A program made the translations under genes and the position numbers. Below the pieces are notes generated by a model. It made no database searches and was not told where the DNA came from. It saw nothing but the letters and a program-made list of their open reading frames with translations. Shown here in pieces: positions 21,612 to 31,380 of a stretch of 64,000 nt of DNA (positions are counted from its first letter, which is position 1; each line of letters begins with the position of its first letter). Source of the stretch: Buchnera aphidicola (Pentalonia nigronervosa) (GTDB lineage: Bacteria > Pseudomonadota > Gammaproteobacteria > Enterobacterales > Enterobacteriaceae); contig CP061275.1 in assembly GCA_014622685.1 (NCBI GenBank), positions 434,001-498,000 of the forward strand, written 5' to 3'.

Positions 21612-22943
21612 ATGTCTGATATGACTCCTCCTCAAATTGTCGCTGAGCTAAATAAATTTATTATTGGTCAAAAAAATGCCAAAAAAGCAGTATCTATCGC
21701 ATTAAGAAATCGCTGGCGTCGCATGAAGTTAAACCATGAGTTACGTTATGAAATCACTCCTAAAAATATTTTAATGATCGGTCCTACTGGAGTAGGAAAA
21801 ACTGAAATTGCAAGACGTTTAGCAAAGCTAGCTAATTCACCTTTTATTAAAGTTGAAGCAACAAAATTTACAGAAGTAGGATATGTTGGAAAAGAAGTTG
21901 ATTCAATTATTCGTGATTTAACTGACACTGCTATAAAAATGATTCGCATAAAAAATATTGAAAAAAATAAAAGCAAAGTTGAAGAAATTGTTGAAGAAAA
22001 AATATTAGACGTACTAGTTCCTCGACCACCAAATAATTGGGCAGAAGATCAAAAAAACAAAAGTCTTCTAAATACAATTCAGATATTTCGAAAAAAATTA
22101 AGGGAAGGATTGTTAGACGAAAAAGAAATAGAAATTAATGTTCTTTCAACAACCATGGGTGTAGAAATTATGGCTCCACCTGGTATGGAAGAATTAACTA
22201 GTCAATTACAATCTTTATTTCAAAATTTAAGTGGCCATAAAAAGAATACTAGAAGACTGAAAATAAAAGATGCAATGGTATTATTAACAGAAGAAGAAGC
22301 TTCCAAATTAGTTAATCAAGAAGAAATTAAAAAAGAAGCTATTGATTCAGTAGAGCAAAATGGTATAGTTTTTATTGATGAAATTGATAAAATTTGTAAA
22401 AGAAGTGACTCTTCTGGTCCCGACGTATCTCGAGAAGGAGTGCAAAGAGATCTTTTACCATTAATTGAAGGTTGTACAGTTTCAACAAAATATGGTATGG
22501 TTAAGACAGATCATATTTTATTTATTGCTTCTGGTGCCTTTCAAACATCTACACCATCAAATTTAATTCCAGAATTACAAGGTCGTCTTCCAATAAAAGT
22601 GGAATTACAAGCATTGACTATCAATGATTTTGAAAAAATACTAACTGAACCAACTGCTGCTATCACCACGCAATATATTGCTTTAATGCAAACAGAAGGC
22701 GTGAATATAAAATTCACAAAAGAAGGGATACGTAACATTGCAGAAGCAGCTTGGAAAGTAAATGAATCTATGGAAAATATTGGTGCTAGACGTTTACATA
22801 CTATATTGGAAAAATTAATGGAGGAAATATCTTTTAATGCTGATAAATATAATGGTCATACTATTGAAATAAATGCAAATTATGTTGAAAAACATTTAAA
22901 TCAACTAATATCTAATGAAGATCTCAGTCGTTTTATTTTATAA
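21612..22943 (+). CDS. hslU: HslU, ATPase subunit of the HslUV protease
   Basis: HslU is the AAA+ unfoldase that feeds HslV. It has 443 residues, as in E. coli. Walker [16 protein letters not shown] lies near residue 58, GYVGKEVD (the pore loop) near 91, the intermediate domain follows, Walker B is [10 protein letters not shown] near 250, and the C-terminal end LSRFIL is the peptide that docks into HslV. It is co-transcribed with hslV. Confidence 0.98.
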   Translation: MSDMTPPQIVAELNKFIIGQKNAKKAVSIALRNRWRRMKLNHELRYEITPKNILMIGPTGVGKTEIARRLAKLANSPFIKVEATKFTEVGYVGKEVDSIIRDLTDTAIKMIRIKNIEKNKSKVEEIVEEKILDVLVPRPPNNWAEDQKNKSLLNTIQIFRKKLREGLLDEKEIEINVLSTTMGVEIMAPPGMEELTSQLQSLFQNLSGHKKNTRRLKIKDAMVLLTEEEASKLVNQEEIKKEAIDSVEQNGIVFIDEIDKICKRSDSSGPDVSREGVQRDLLPLIEGCTVSTKYGMVKTDHILFIASGAFQTSTPSNLIPELQGRLPIKVELQALTINDFEKILTEPTAAITTQYIALMQTEGVNIKFTKEGIRNIAEAAWKVNESMENIGARRLHTILEKLMEEISFNADKYNGHTIEINANYVEKHLNQLISNEDLSRFIL

Positions 22944-23376
22944 ATTTTTTTAAAATATTTATCCATTGTTTTATGTTTCTTAATGGATGAATATTTTTTT
23001 TAAAATATTTATATTTTATGCATTAGAAATAATTTTTACATGAATAAAATATAACATTCGTATATATTCAATATTTATAAAAAAATTAAAATAATATCAA
23101 TATACTATATATAATATTTTATAATTTCTATCTAAAAATTAAAAACTCAAATAATTAAACATGTATCAATCAATCTATTTAAAAATTTCAAAATACATTT
23201 TTTATTAAAAAAAATAATACATTTAATGTCTTATTATTAATCATTAAATTCACATAATTAACAAGAAGAAAAAATAAAAATATTCAACATAGCTGATTTT
23301 TTTCAATCTAGAAAAATCATTGTACTATTATAATAAAGTGCGGTGATTTTTTAAAAAACATTATTGAGATTAGATC
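22944..23376. other. 433-bp intergenic stretch between hslU and fpr
   Basis: The only clear structure is the hslU terminator at 22952-22997. The rest has no supportable frame. A perfect TATAAT at 23329-23334, about 45 bases before fpr, may be its -10 box, but no good -35 box is placed at 16-18 bases from it. Confidence 0.45.
22952..22997 (+). terminator. Rho-independent terminator of hslVU
   Basis: Sixteen-base arms (22952-22967 and 22982-22997) pair fully with one G-U, enclosing ATCCATT/AATGGAT, with a 14-base loop and a T run right after. It lies nine bases past the hslU stop. Confidence 0.7.
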
Positions 23377-24129
23377 ATGAATCCATGGATTAATGCAAAT
23401 ATTGTAAAAATTAAAAGATGGACTGAAAATTTGTTTAGTCTTATTTTACATGCATCTATAGAACCCTTTAAAGCTGGACAATTTACAAAATTAGCTGTAT
23501 ATAATTCTAGTAAAAACAAAAAAATACAACGAGCGTATTCGTATGTTAACGCACCTTCTAATAAAAATTTAGAAATTTATATTGTTCGCGTTTTACATGG
23601 AAAGTTAAGTAATCTTTTATATTCGCTTCAAGTTGGTAATCAAATTTTTATTAAAAAAAAATCATTTGGTTTTTTTACGTTAGACGAAATACCTGATTAT
23701 GAAATATTATGGATGTTTGCAACTGGAACTGCTATAGGACCTTATTGCTCTATTTTACAAGAAAATCAAAACATTAGTAGATTCAATAAAATTATTTTAA
23801 TACATGCAGTTCGATATCAATCTGAATTAACATACTTACCGCTTTTAAAAGATTTATATAAAATATATAATGGAAAATTACAAATTCAAACAATAGTGAG
23901 CAGAGAAAAACATGCGCATTCTTTGACTGGTCGAATTCCTTTTTTGTTAGATAGTCAAATATTAGAAAAAAAAATAGGTTTAAGCATTAATTCTCAAAAT
24001 TCACATATTATGCTGTGCGGCAATCCTAATATGGTAAAAGATACATATTTATTATTAAATAAAAATAGGAATATGACAAAAAACTTAAGACGCAAACCAG
24101 GTAATATTACAATGGAAAATTATTGGTAA
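23377..24129 (+). CDS. fpr: Ferredoxin/flavodoxin-NADP+ reductase
   Basis: Fpr is an FAD enzyme that passes electrons between NADPH and flavodoxin or ferredoxin, supporting radical-SAM and Fe-S enzymes. It has 250 residues (E. coli 248). The FAD-binding motif RAYSYVNAP is near residue 50, FFTLDE near 100, the NADP-binding loop [14 protein letters not shown] near 115, and the C terminus ends in an aromatic residue (ENYW) that would stack on the flavin. It stands alone. The [2Fe-2S] ferredoxin at 44.6 kb is a possible partner. Confidence 0.93.
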   Translation: MNPWINANIVKIKRWTENLFSLILHASIEPFKAGQFTKLAVYNSSKNKKIQRAYSYVNAPSNKNLEIYIVRVLHGKLSNLLYSLQVGNQIFIKKKSFGFFTLDEIPDYEILWMFATGTAIGPYCSILQENQNISRFNKIILIHAVRYQSELTYLPLLKDLYKIYNGKLQIQTIVSREKHAHSLTGRIPFLLDSQILEKKIGLSINSQNSHIMLCGNPNMVKDTYLLLNKNRNMTKNLRRKPGNITMENYW

Positions 24130-24729
24130 CTCATGAAAAATATTTATTATTTGTCATAGAAAATATTATATAGTTTACATAAAAAAATAAACAATTTTTT
24201 AAAAATATTGTCAAAATTTTCAGTAATTCTCCTATTCTCTAATAAAATAAAATCCAATTTTATTTATATAAACATCTATTTTTAATAAACATTTATTATA
24301 AGATAAAAATTTCTTAATTGTTTTTTTAAAAATTATAATTTTTAGACAAATATTTTTTTAGTGTTTTACCAGAAAAATATTATTAAATAACAATAAAATA
24401 ACGTGAAAAAATCTTCAACTAAAATAAAAAAATTTAATTTAAATAAACTCCTTATTGCAAACAAATATGGTGTAATTATAGAAGTTATATTTTTTTATAT
24501 CAAGAAATATTATATTCTGTTATTTTATGGAACAAAGATAGTAAGAAGTAAGAATAATATTTGTAATTTTAATATGTTAAAACAACATACAATAACTTAA
24601 TATAAAACAGCGTTAGACCTCAAAAAAAACATTTTCATTGCATTTAATTAAAAAATAAATAGGGTATATATTTTATATACCCTATTACGTAATCAAAAAT
24701 AAAACATTGGTTTTAAAATAAGTAATTTT
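24130..24729. other. 600-bp intergenic stretch between fpr and the orphan gene
   Basis: Apart from the hairpin at 24658-24686, nothing is supportable. A 65-codon frame from a GTG at 24403 lacks a ribosome-binding site and is made mostly of Lys, Ile, Asn and Tyr, as random AT-rich DNA would be. Confidence 0.45.
24658..24686 (-). terminator. Strong terminator for the orphan gene
   Basis: Perfect 13-bp arms AATAGGGTATATA (24658-24670) and TATATACCCTATT (24674-24686) enclose a 3-base loop. On the minus strand the stem is followed by TTTATTTTTTAATT. It begins 43 bases after the stop of the minus-strand orphan gene. It is the most regular hairpin in the window. Confidence 0.8.
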
Positions 24730-26108
24730 TTATTGCATAAAATATGAGTATTTTATTATCGGAAACTCATTTTTAAGCATAATAACTGTTGCTCGGATCC
24801 CTAATGATTTATATTTTTGAACATAATTACTATTTTTTGCATGCATATCAGATAAATTCGTAGCAACTAATTTTATTGAACCATCTTTGAATGTATGAAC
24901 TGTATAAATGTTTCGTGAGTTCTTTAATTGATAATTTTGAATTTCTGGATGTTCAGATATTAACTGTAAATAAGATCGATTTAAAAATTTTTCGTTAGCA
25001 TATGTAGAAACAAACTTTTGTGCATTGACATTAGGTAAACATTTTTTAAATTTCGCAATCATTTCAGTTCTATTTGTATTGGGAATCAGTTGATCATTAA
25101 CTATTACTAAAGATGAGTAGACATCTTGCATAAATTGTGAATCTAATTCAGTACTTTGTTTTAGCAATTGATATGATTTTTGAAAATCGCGAGTTGTATT
25201 TACAATATTCTGCATAGAATTGGATTGTTCTGAAACTTGCCATGGACTGTGTTGATCAATCAAAAAATTACGATCATGTAATTTTTGATTGCTTTGATCC
25301 ATTTTTAACATAGTTTCAGTTTTGTGAAATGTAGTAATTTTCTTACCTTGAAAATCAAATTCTTCATCTATACTTTTAAACGGATAAAAATCATTTTCGT
25401 TCTTTTTTGGATGTGTTGGATTCAAAAGATCAGGAAATGAACTTTCAAATGCAGGATGTTTTGGATTATTATTTAGTTTATTAACAACATGAATTTTCCC
25501 CTGATGACGAATTTTATCAATTAGTGAACCTATAAATATTTTAGATGATGCTATTGTTTGTTTTAATTGTTCTACATATTCTATCAAAGAAGTAAGTGGT
25601 CCACCACTGTCATCTGAAATGATGACATTTCCCTGAAAAAAAGTGAACATTTTTTTAATTGTAGTACCATTAAAAAGATTAATCGTTTCTTGTTTAATAG
25701 TATCAAACATACCTAATATTTTATTTTTGGCTTGTATAAAGAAATTTTGGATGGTTTCTGCGATGTTGAGGTTTTGAATTGTATTTTTTATATACTCTAC
25801 TGCTGCATTTAATAATTCTGTTGGAGAGGTATGAGAAGTTTTTTTTTCATGAAAAGACTATCAATGAATTTACCAATGATGCTTATACTTTCGGAAAATT
25901 CTTGCGTAAAAAAAATGTTTTGCTCCATTTTTTTTTGTGCATTTTTTAAAGAAACAAGAGAATCATAGTATATATCTTCTATTTCAATTTTATCGTTAAT
26001 ATTTTTATGATCAGTAGATGCTTTTTTAGCAGGATTGTTAATAGTACAAGTTCTTATAACATCGTTTTTATTATTGTTAATTTTATTAATTATAAAATTA
26101 GATGACAT
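24730..26108 (-). CDS. Orphan gene, frame broken at an A9 run
   Basis: I do not recognise this family. Frame one (26108 to 25809, 99 residues, MSSNFIINK) has a clear AGGA ribosome-binding site. Frame two (ATG 25710, open from about 25857, stop 24730) has 326 residues. They overlap at a coding-strand A9 run (plus-strand T9, 25839-25847); one added A joins them into about 459 residues with no other stop. The product is hydrophilic and rich in Asn, Lys, Gln, Ser and Thr, with no signal peptide, membrane segment or known motif, and several helical stretches. A good promoter upstream and a strong terminator downstream suggest it is expressed. It may correspond to one of the Buchnera-restricted orphans called yba, but that is recollection of gene position, not a sequence match I can prove. 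Confidence 0.75.
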
Positions 26109-26305
26109 AATATTTTGTCCTTTTTAATTTACGATATTTCGTAAAGAAAATGTTATTAATACGAATCATGATTAGAAATGTAGATTAAATATATATGGAA
26201 ATTAAGCTACTTATTGATTTAATATATTTTCTATTTCTTTTCTTTTCATGACACAGTTCTTGAAAAAAACAAACTATGTTTTAATAATATATGAAAAGTC
26301 TTATA

Positions 26306-26334
26306 TATATAAGATATATTTTAAAAAAAGTCAA
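26306..26334 (-). promoter_or_regulatory. Candidate sigma-70 promoter for the orphan gene
   Basis: On the minus strand, TTGACT (26329-26334), a 17-base spacer and TATATA (26306-26311) lie about 200 bases upstream of the orphan gene start, in the divergent gap shared with rsmJ. This is one of the better promoter matches in the window and would give a long 5' leader. Confidence 0.5.
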
Positions 26335-26362
26335 TTATTAATTTAAAAAAAATATAAAATAA

Positions 26363-27109
26363 ATGAAAGTATATTTAATTCGTAGATATTATAATAAAAG
26401 AATACATAACATAATTCATACATTTGATTTACAACATGATGAATATGCTCAAATAGCCTTAATAATTAATTTGGATTCATTAGAATTTTTTGATCGTTCG
26501 CATCCTGAAATGCATGCAATAAAAATTGATTTTGCTTCTAAAAAAAATAATTATCGTTGTTTAAATTTTTCTAAAAAAAATGAAATTTTATCGAAAGTTG
26601 TCGGAATTAAAAAAAAATATTTTCCGTTTGTGTTAGATGCCACGGCTGGATTTGGAAAAGATGCTTTTATATTATCTTTTTTAGGATGCAAAGTTTTAAT
26701 GATAGAACGTCATCCAATAATAGCTGCGCTGTTAGAAGATGGATTGCAAAGAGGATATAGAGATAAGAAAATAGGGCACTGGTTAAGAAAACGATTATCT
26801 TTTATTTTTGGAGATAGTAACAAAATGTTAGAAATGCCTATTGCACAACCAGATGTAATTTACTTAGATCCAATGTATCCAGTTTGTAAAAAACAAGTTT
26901 TACCAAAAAAAAATATACAATTTCTTCGAAAATTAATAGGAATAAATAATGATGCTCAATATTTACTACATATAGCTAAAAATTTAGCAAAACAAAGAAT
27001 TGTCATAAAGAGACCATATCATGCAAAATCGATCTCTAATGAAAAAGCAGATTTCATTATTGCAAGTAAAAATCATCGTTTTGACATATATTATCCTTAC
27101 AAAAAATAA
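26363..27109 (+). CDS. rsmJ: 16S rRNA (guanine-1516-N2)-methyltransferase
   Basis: RsmJ (YhiQ) methylates G1516 of 16S rRNA using S-adenosylmethionine. It has 248 residues (E. coli 250). The SAM-binding motif VLDATAGFGKDAF lies near residue 95, followed by CKVLMIERHPIIAALLEDGL with the acidic ribose-binding Glu, and the catalytic-type motif IYLDPMYP near 172. The C terminus has RIVIKRPYHA. It is divergent from the orphan gene and convergent with pit. Confidence 0.92.
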   Translation: MKVYLIRRYYNKRIHNIIHTFDLQHDEYAQIALIINLDSLEFFDRSHPEMHAIKIDFASKKNNYRCLNFSKKNEILSKVVGIKKKYFPFVLDATAGFGKDAFILSFLGCKVLMIERHPIIAALLEDGLQRGYRDKKIGHWLRKRLSFIFGDSNKMLEMPIAQPDVIYLDPMYPVCKKQVLPKKNIQFLRKLIGINNDAQYLLHIAKNLAKQRIVIKRPYHAKSISNEKADFIIASKNHRFDIYYPYKK

Positions 27110-27143
27110 GAGTGTATATAATTTTAATAGATACACTCTTATT
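27105..27143. terminator. Bidirectional terminator between rsmJ and pit
   Basis: Perfect 13-bp arms AATAAGAGTGTAT (27105-27117) and ATACACTCTTATT (27131-27143) with a 13-base loop overlap the rsmJ stop and lie 35 bases from the pit stop. A/T runs on both sides let it work for both convergent genes. Confidence 0.7.
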
Positions 27144-27177
27144 AAAAATATTGTAAAAATTTTATATAGTTAAAACC

Positions 27178-28644
27178 TTATATAAATAATAATAATATCC
27201 AATACAAAATACTAGATAGCAAAATTGAAATTGGTACAGTTAACATCCATGCAATTAAAATATTTTGAATTGTTTTTATTTGAATACCATTACCATCGAC
27301 GAGCATAGATCCTGCTAGCGAAGAAGACAAAATATGTGTAGTAGATACAGGTATGCCTGTATAACTTGCTATATTAATAGAAATAGAAGCAGTAATTTGC
27401 GCTGCCATTGCTTGTGCGTACGTCATACTTTTTTTCCCAATTTTTTCACCGATAGTAATAACTATGCGCTTCCAACCAAGCATTGTACCGATAGACAATG
27501 AAGCAGCAATAATTAATATAATCCAAATTGGCGCATATTCAATCGTACTAAGTATTGTTTTTTTGCTTGTATTTAAAAACATTCGATCTTTAAAATCTAA
27601 TTCAAACATGGTTATAACATATTCTATTTCATTAGAAACACATAATAAAAATTGTCTTAATTGTAATCTCTGTATAGTATTTAATGAATTATAATCATGT
27701 ATGTTATCTAATAACATTTGAATATTTTTTATATTTTGTAAATTTTTATTTATATGATTATTTACATCTGATGTGTCAATTTTATTTTGAATATGATTTT
27801 TTTTTACACAAATTGTGTTGTTTTTTAAATAAAATTTTTTTAGATCATAAATTGTATTTCGTGTGTGAATTATGTCGTTTTTATTAGCATGAATGTTTAC
27901 TGAAAATAAAGATGGAGTTAGACCAATTAATATTAACATGATCAAACCAATGCCTTTTTGTCCATCATTAGCACCGTGTGCATAACTCACACCAATGGAT
28001 GATATAATTAATATTAATCTAATTAAAATAGGTGGATACTTTTGTTTATTGATTTTTTTGTTTTCCAATGGAGTCATATAAATTTGATAAAATTTATTTT
28101 TAAAAAACACATGTAATAAAATAATAAAAATACCAGCTATTATTAATCCTATAATTGGCGAAAATACTAATGATAAAAATACGTTTTTTATTTTAGATAA
28201 ATCAAAAACATGTATTAAAGATGTATGTGTAATTATAGAGTGCGTTAAATTTGTTCCAATAATTGCACCAATCAATGTATGTGAACTTGATGCGGGCAAA
28301 CAAAAGTACCAAGTAAATAAATTCCATATTATAGATGCAAGTAAAATAGAGAAAATCATTGCAAGAGCATTTTTAGAATAAATATTTAATAGTATATCAT
28401 TAGGCAATAAGTGTACAATTGTATACGCGACAGTTAATCCGCCGAAAATTACTCCTAAAAAATTAAATATTCCAGAGATAATAACTGCACTATTTTCAGA
28501 TATAGATCGTGTGTAAATTAAGGTTGAAACTGAATTTGCAGTGTCGTGAAAACCATTAATGGTTTCATAAAATAACACAATAATTATAGCAAAAAAAATA
28601 AATAAACTATGATTCAAATTAGAATAAGACAATAAGTCTAGCAT
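27178..28644 (-). CDS. pit: Low-affinity inorganic phosphate transporter
   Basis: Pit imports phosphate as a neutral metal-phosphate complex, driven by the proton gradient, in the inner membrane. It has 488 residues (E. coli PitA 499). Both PF01384 signature repeats are present: ETINGFHDTANSVSTLIYT near residue 28 and SYAHGANDGQKGIG near 222. About ten hydrophobic segments are visible, split by a long hydrophilic loop (about residues 250-350) that is Asn/Lys-rich. It is one of only three transporters in this window. Confidence 0.93.
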   Translation of the reverse strand: MLDLLSYSNLNHSLFIFFAIIIVLFYETINGFHDTANSVSTLIYTRSISENSAVIISGIFNFLGVIFGGLTVAYTIVHLLPNDILLNIYSKNALAMIFSILLASIIWNLFTWYFCLPASSSHTLIGAIIGTNLTHSIITHTSLIHVFDLSKIKNVFLSLVFSPIIGLIIAGIFIILLHVFFKNKFYQIYMTPLENKKINKQKYPPILIRLILIISSIGVSYAHGANDGQKGIGLIMLILIGLTPSLFSVNIHANKNDIIHTRNTIYDLKKFYLKNNTICVKKNHIQNKIDTSDVNNHINKNLQNIKNIQMLLDNIHDYNSLNTIQRLQLRQFLLCVSNEIEYVITMFELDFKDRMFLNTSKKTILSTIEYAPIWIILIIAASLSIGTMLGWKRIVITIGEKIGKKSMTYAQAMAAQITASISINIASYTGIPVSTTHILSSSLAGSMLVDGNGIQIKTIQNILIAWMLTVPISILLSSILYWILLLFI

Positions 28645-28773
28645 AATCTTTAAACCATTTTAATAATTGAACTAAGTTTATTATCTGTGAGAAACTACGT
28701 TAGAGGAAAGAAAAATATAAATTTTATTTACAAAATGTTTATACTATTGATTATACGTTGAAGAAATGCATAA

Positions 28774-29994
28774 TTACGTTATATGTTTTTTTAATTTATA
28801 AGACAAAAAGATTCCAAAAGAAAGCGCGCTCAAAATAAAAATAGAAATTCCTAACCATTTTAAATGAAGCCAAAAAAAACCACCAAATGTGCCAAACAAA
28901 CTAGAACCTAAATAATAAAAAAATAAATATAATGATGTTGCTTGCACGACAGCAGTATTTGTACATAAGCTAATCCAACTACTTACAATAGAGTGAGATG
29001 CAAAAAAACCACTAGAAAAAATGATTAAACCAATAATTATTGTAAATAACTGATCATGCTGTGTAATTAAAAGACCAATTACCATTAATGTCAATGATGT
29101 AATTAATATGTTAATACGATTATATTTACTAATTAGTATACCTGCTTTTGGCGAACTATATACTCCAGTTAAATAAATAATTGACAGTAATCCTATATTA
29201 GATTGTGATAGAAAAAATGGTGTTAACATCACTCGATAACCAATATAATTAAATATCGTCACAAAACTACCCATCAAAATTAAACCAATCATGAACAAAC
29301 TGAACAATGCTTGATTTTTTAAATGCATACAAAAATTACCTAAAAACTTATGAACATCAATTGAAATACGTGAAAAATTTTTTGATGGAGGTAAAAAATA
29401 AAAAAAACAAAAAGACGATACTAAAGAAAATATACCAATAATCATAAGTGAAGTGTGCCATGAAAATTTTTCAGACAAAACACTACTTAAAAGTCGTCCA
29501 GAACAGCCACCAATAGTATTTCCGCTGATATATAATCCCATACAAAAAGATAAAGATTTTGGATGTATTTCTTCACTAATATATGTCATAGCAACAGCAA
29601 CTACTCCGCTTAAAGATAATCCTGTTAAAGCACGTAACACAACAATGACAGTCCAGTTAGTCATTTTAGAACATATAATTGTAAGAATTGTTGCTATTAA
29701 CAAAGAATATGACATAATTAATTTACGACCCAGCATATCCGAAAGGGGTCCCGTAAATAACATACCTATAGCCATCATCCCGGTTGCTGCAGAAAGAGAT
29801 AAACTGCTTTCTGATGGGGTTAAATGAAACTGTTTAGAAAATATAGGTAAAATTGATTGAACACAATATAAAATGGAAAAAGTAGAAAAACCACCTGAAA
29901 ATAAAGCTAAAATCATATGATTAAATTTTTTTGTACGTCTTTTAATATATTCTTTTCGTATAAAAGATATGCGTTCTAACTTAATTTTCACCAA
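28774..29994 (-). CDS. ynfM: Major facilitator superfamily transporter, YnfM-like
   Basis: This is a 12-helix MFS exporter with 406 residues. The family loop motif between helices 2 and 3 is clear (GPLSDMLGRKLIM near residue 82), and a second signature occurs near GLSLSGVVAVAMTYISEE. It resembles E. coli YnfM, whose arabinose-efflux-like substrate is unproven; in an endosymbiont it could export amino acids or other products, but that is speculation. The start is uncertain between TTG 29994 and GTG 29991; AAGGAT lies just upstream of both. It lies between pit and dapF on the same strand. Confidence 0.8.
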   Translation of the reverse strand: MVKIKLERISFIRKEYIKRRTKKFNHMILALFSGGFSTFSILYCVQSILPIFSKQFHLTPSESSLSLSAATGMMAIGMLFTGPLSDMLGRKLIMSYSLLIATILTIICSKMTNWTVIVVLRALTGLSLSGVVAVAMTYISEEIHPKSLSFCMGLYISGNTIGGCSGRLLSSVLSEKFSWHTSLMIIGIFSLVSSFCFFYFLPPSKNFSRISIDVHKFLGNFCMHLKNQALFSLFMIGLILMGSFVTIFNYIGYRVMLTPFFLSQSNIGLLSIIYLTGVYSSPKAGILISKYNRINILITSLTLMVIGLLITQHDQLFTIIIGLIIFSSGFFASHSIVSSWISLCTNTAVVQATSLYLFFYYLGSSLFGTFGGFFWLHLKWLGISIFILSALSFGIFLSYKLKKHIT

Positions 29995-30030
29995 AATAGA
30001 TATCCTTTTTATAAAAAATGATGACTTCTT

Positions 30031-30885
30031 TTATATATATATGTAACCGTCGTAAACGTGTTTTGCTGGTCCTTGCATATAGAGAGGATGTCCTACTCCA
30101 TTCCACTTTACGATCATATTTCCACCGTGTAATTCTACTTCTACTTTATTTGTCAGAAGGTTCTGTGAAATACCAACTGCAACTGCTGCACATGCACCAC
30201 TACCACAAGCGTATGTTTCTCCGACATCTCTTTCATACACTCGCAGCTTAATGTAATTTTTTCTTACAATTTCCATAAAATTTATGTTTATTCCTTCTGA
30301 AAAAATACAATTATTTTCGATTATTTTACTGATTTTTTGAACTGGAGCATATTTTATAGATTTTACTTTTATAATGCAATGAGGATTTCCTATAGAAACT
30401 AAATTATATTTCAAATTTTTTAGTAATTTTTTTTTTGATAAATAATCATATGTATTTTGTTGAGAAAGAAAAATTTGATTCAGTTTAAAATAGGGTTCGT
30501 TCATATTGACTTGAATAGTTTTATTGTTAATAAATTTAATAATTAAATCTCTATTATTTGTTTTTATAAAAACCTGTTTTTTATTAGTTAATTTATACAA
30601 TTTTAAAAACATACCAAAACATCGTGCACCATTTCCGCATTGCTCGACTTCATTTCCATTAGAATTAAAAATTTCATAATGGAAATCATATGTAGAATTA
30701 TGTGCTTTTTTTACAAGTAATAATTGATCAAAACCAATTCCTCTATGTCGATTAGATAATTTTTTTATAATTGAAGAATTTATACAAACATTTTGATCAA
30801 TACAATTAATAATTGCAAAATCATTACCTAAACCATGCATTTTAGAAAAATATATTTTTTTTTTATTGTTATATTTAAAAATCAT
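30031..30885 (-). CDS. dapF: Diaminopimelate epimerase
   Basis: DapF converts LL- to meso-diaminopimelate, used for peptidoglycan and as the lysine precursor, one of the amino acids supplied to the aphid. The ATG at 30885 is chosen because AGGA lies about eight bases before it; an upstream ATG at 30933 has no ribosome-binding site. This gives 284 residues (E. coli 274). The two catalytic cysteines are in EQCGNGARC near 80 and [10 protein letters not shown] near 230; [11 protein letters not shown] opens the fold. Confidence 0.95.
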   Translation of the reverse strand: MIFKYNNKKKIYFSKMHGLGNDFAIINCIDQNVCINSSIIKKLSNRHRGIGFDQLLLVKKAHNSTYDFHYEIFNSNGNEVEQCGNGARCFGMFLKLYKLTNKKQVFIKTNNRDLIIKFINNKTIQVNMNEPYFKLNQIFLSQQNTYDYLSKKKLLKNLKYNLVSIGNPHCIIKVKSIKYAPVQKISKIIENNCIFSEGININFMEIVRKNYIKLRVYERDVGETYACGSGACAAVAVGISQNLLTNKVEVELHGGNMIVKWNGVGHPLYMQGPAKHVYDGYIYI

Positions 30886-31029
30886 TGTTTTTTCCTGATG
30901 TTTGTTTGATTTTTTTAATATTTTACATGTCATTTTTAGAGGACAGTCAAGATATTTTATAAATAATCTAAAAAATCAACATTTTTTATTTTTCAAATTT
31001 GATATAATAATTTAAATAAGGAAAATTTT

Positions 31030-31380
31030 ATGCACAACAATAAAGATACAATGCTGAAATATAGTAAATATTATAAATTATTAGATCATTTGTTTCAAAA
31101 AATAGAAGATAATTTAAATTTATATAGTAATGATGCAGAAATTGATTATGAAATACAAAACTATGTTATGACTATTACCTTTATTAATAAAAGTTCAATC
31201 ATTATCAATAAACAAGAGTTATTACGACAAGTATGGTTAGCAACATCCAAAAACGGATATCATTTTAATTATAAAGATCATCAGTGGATTTGTAATCGTA
31301 GTAAAAGAAATTTTTGGGATATATTTCAACATGCGTGTTCAATTCAATCAAAAAAACAATTGTTTTTTTTAAAACAATAG
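31030..31380 (+). CDS. cyaY: Frataxin-like iron-sulfur assembly protein CyaY
   Basis: CyaY binds iron and modulates IscS in Fe-S cluster assembly. It has 116 residues (E. coli 106). The acidic first helix (residues about 12-45, with [21 protein letters not shown]) and the frataxin sheet, ending in [16 protein letters not shown], are recognisable. It is divergent from dapF, as in E. coli. Its partners iscS and iscU are encoded at 40.7-42.3 kb. Confidence 0.93.
   Translation: MHNNKDTMLKYSKYYKLLDHLFQKIEDNLNLYSNDAEIDYEIQNYVMTITFINKSSIIINKQELLRQVWLATSKNGYHFNYKDHQWICNRSKRNFWDIFQHACSIQSKKQLFFLKQ

Noticed and set aside
24403..24600. GTG-started frame of 65 codons after fpr
   Set aside because: No ribosome-binding site and low-complexity Lys/Ile/Asn/Tyr content; likely chance.
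29453..29827. Plus-strand frame of 124 codons opposite the MFS transporter
   Set aside because: The minus strand encodes an obvious 12-helix transporter with signature motifs; the opposite frame is a by-product.
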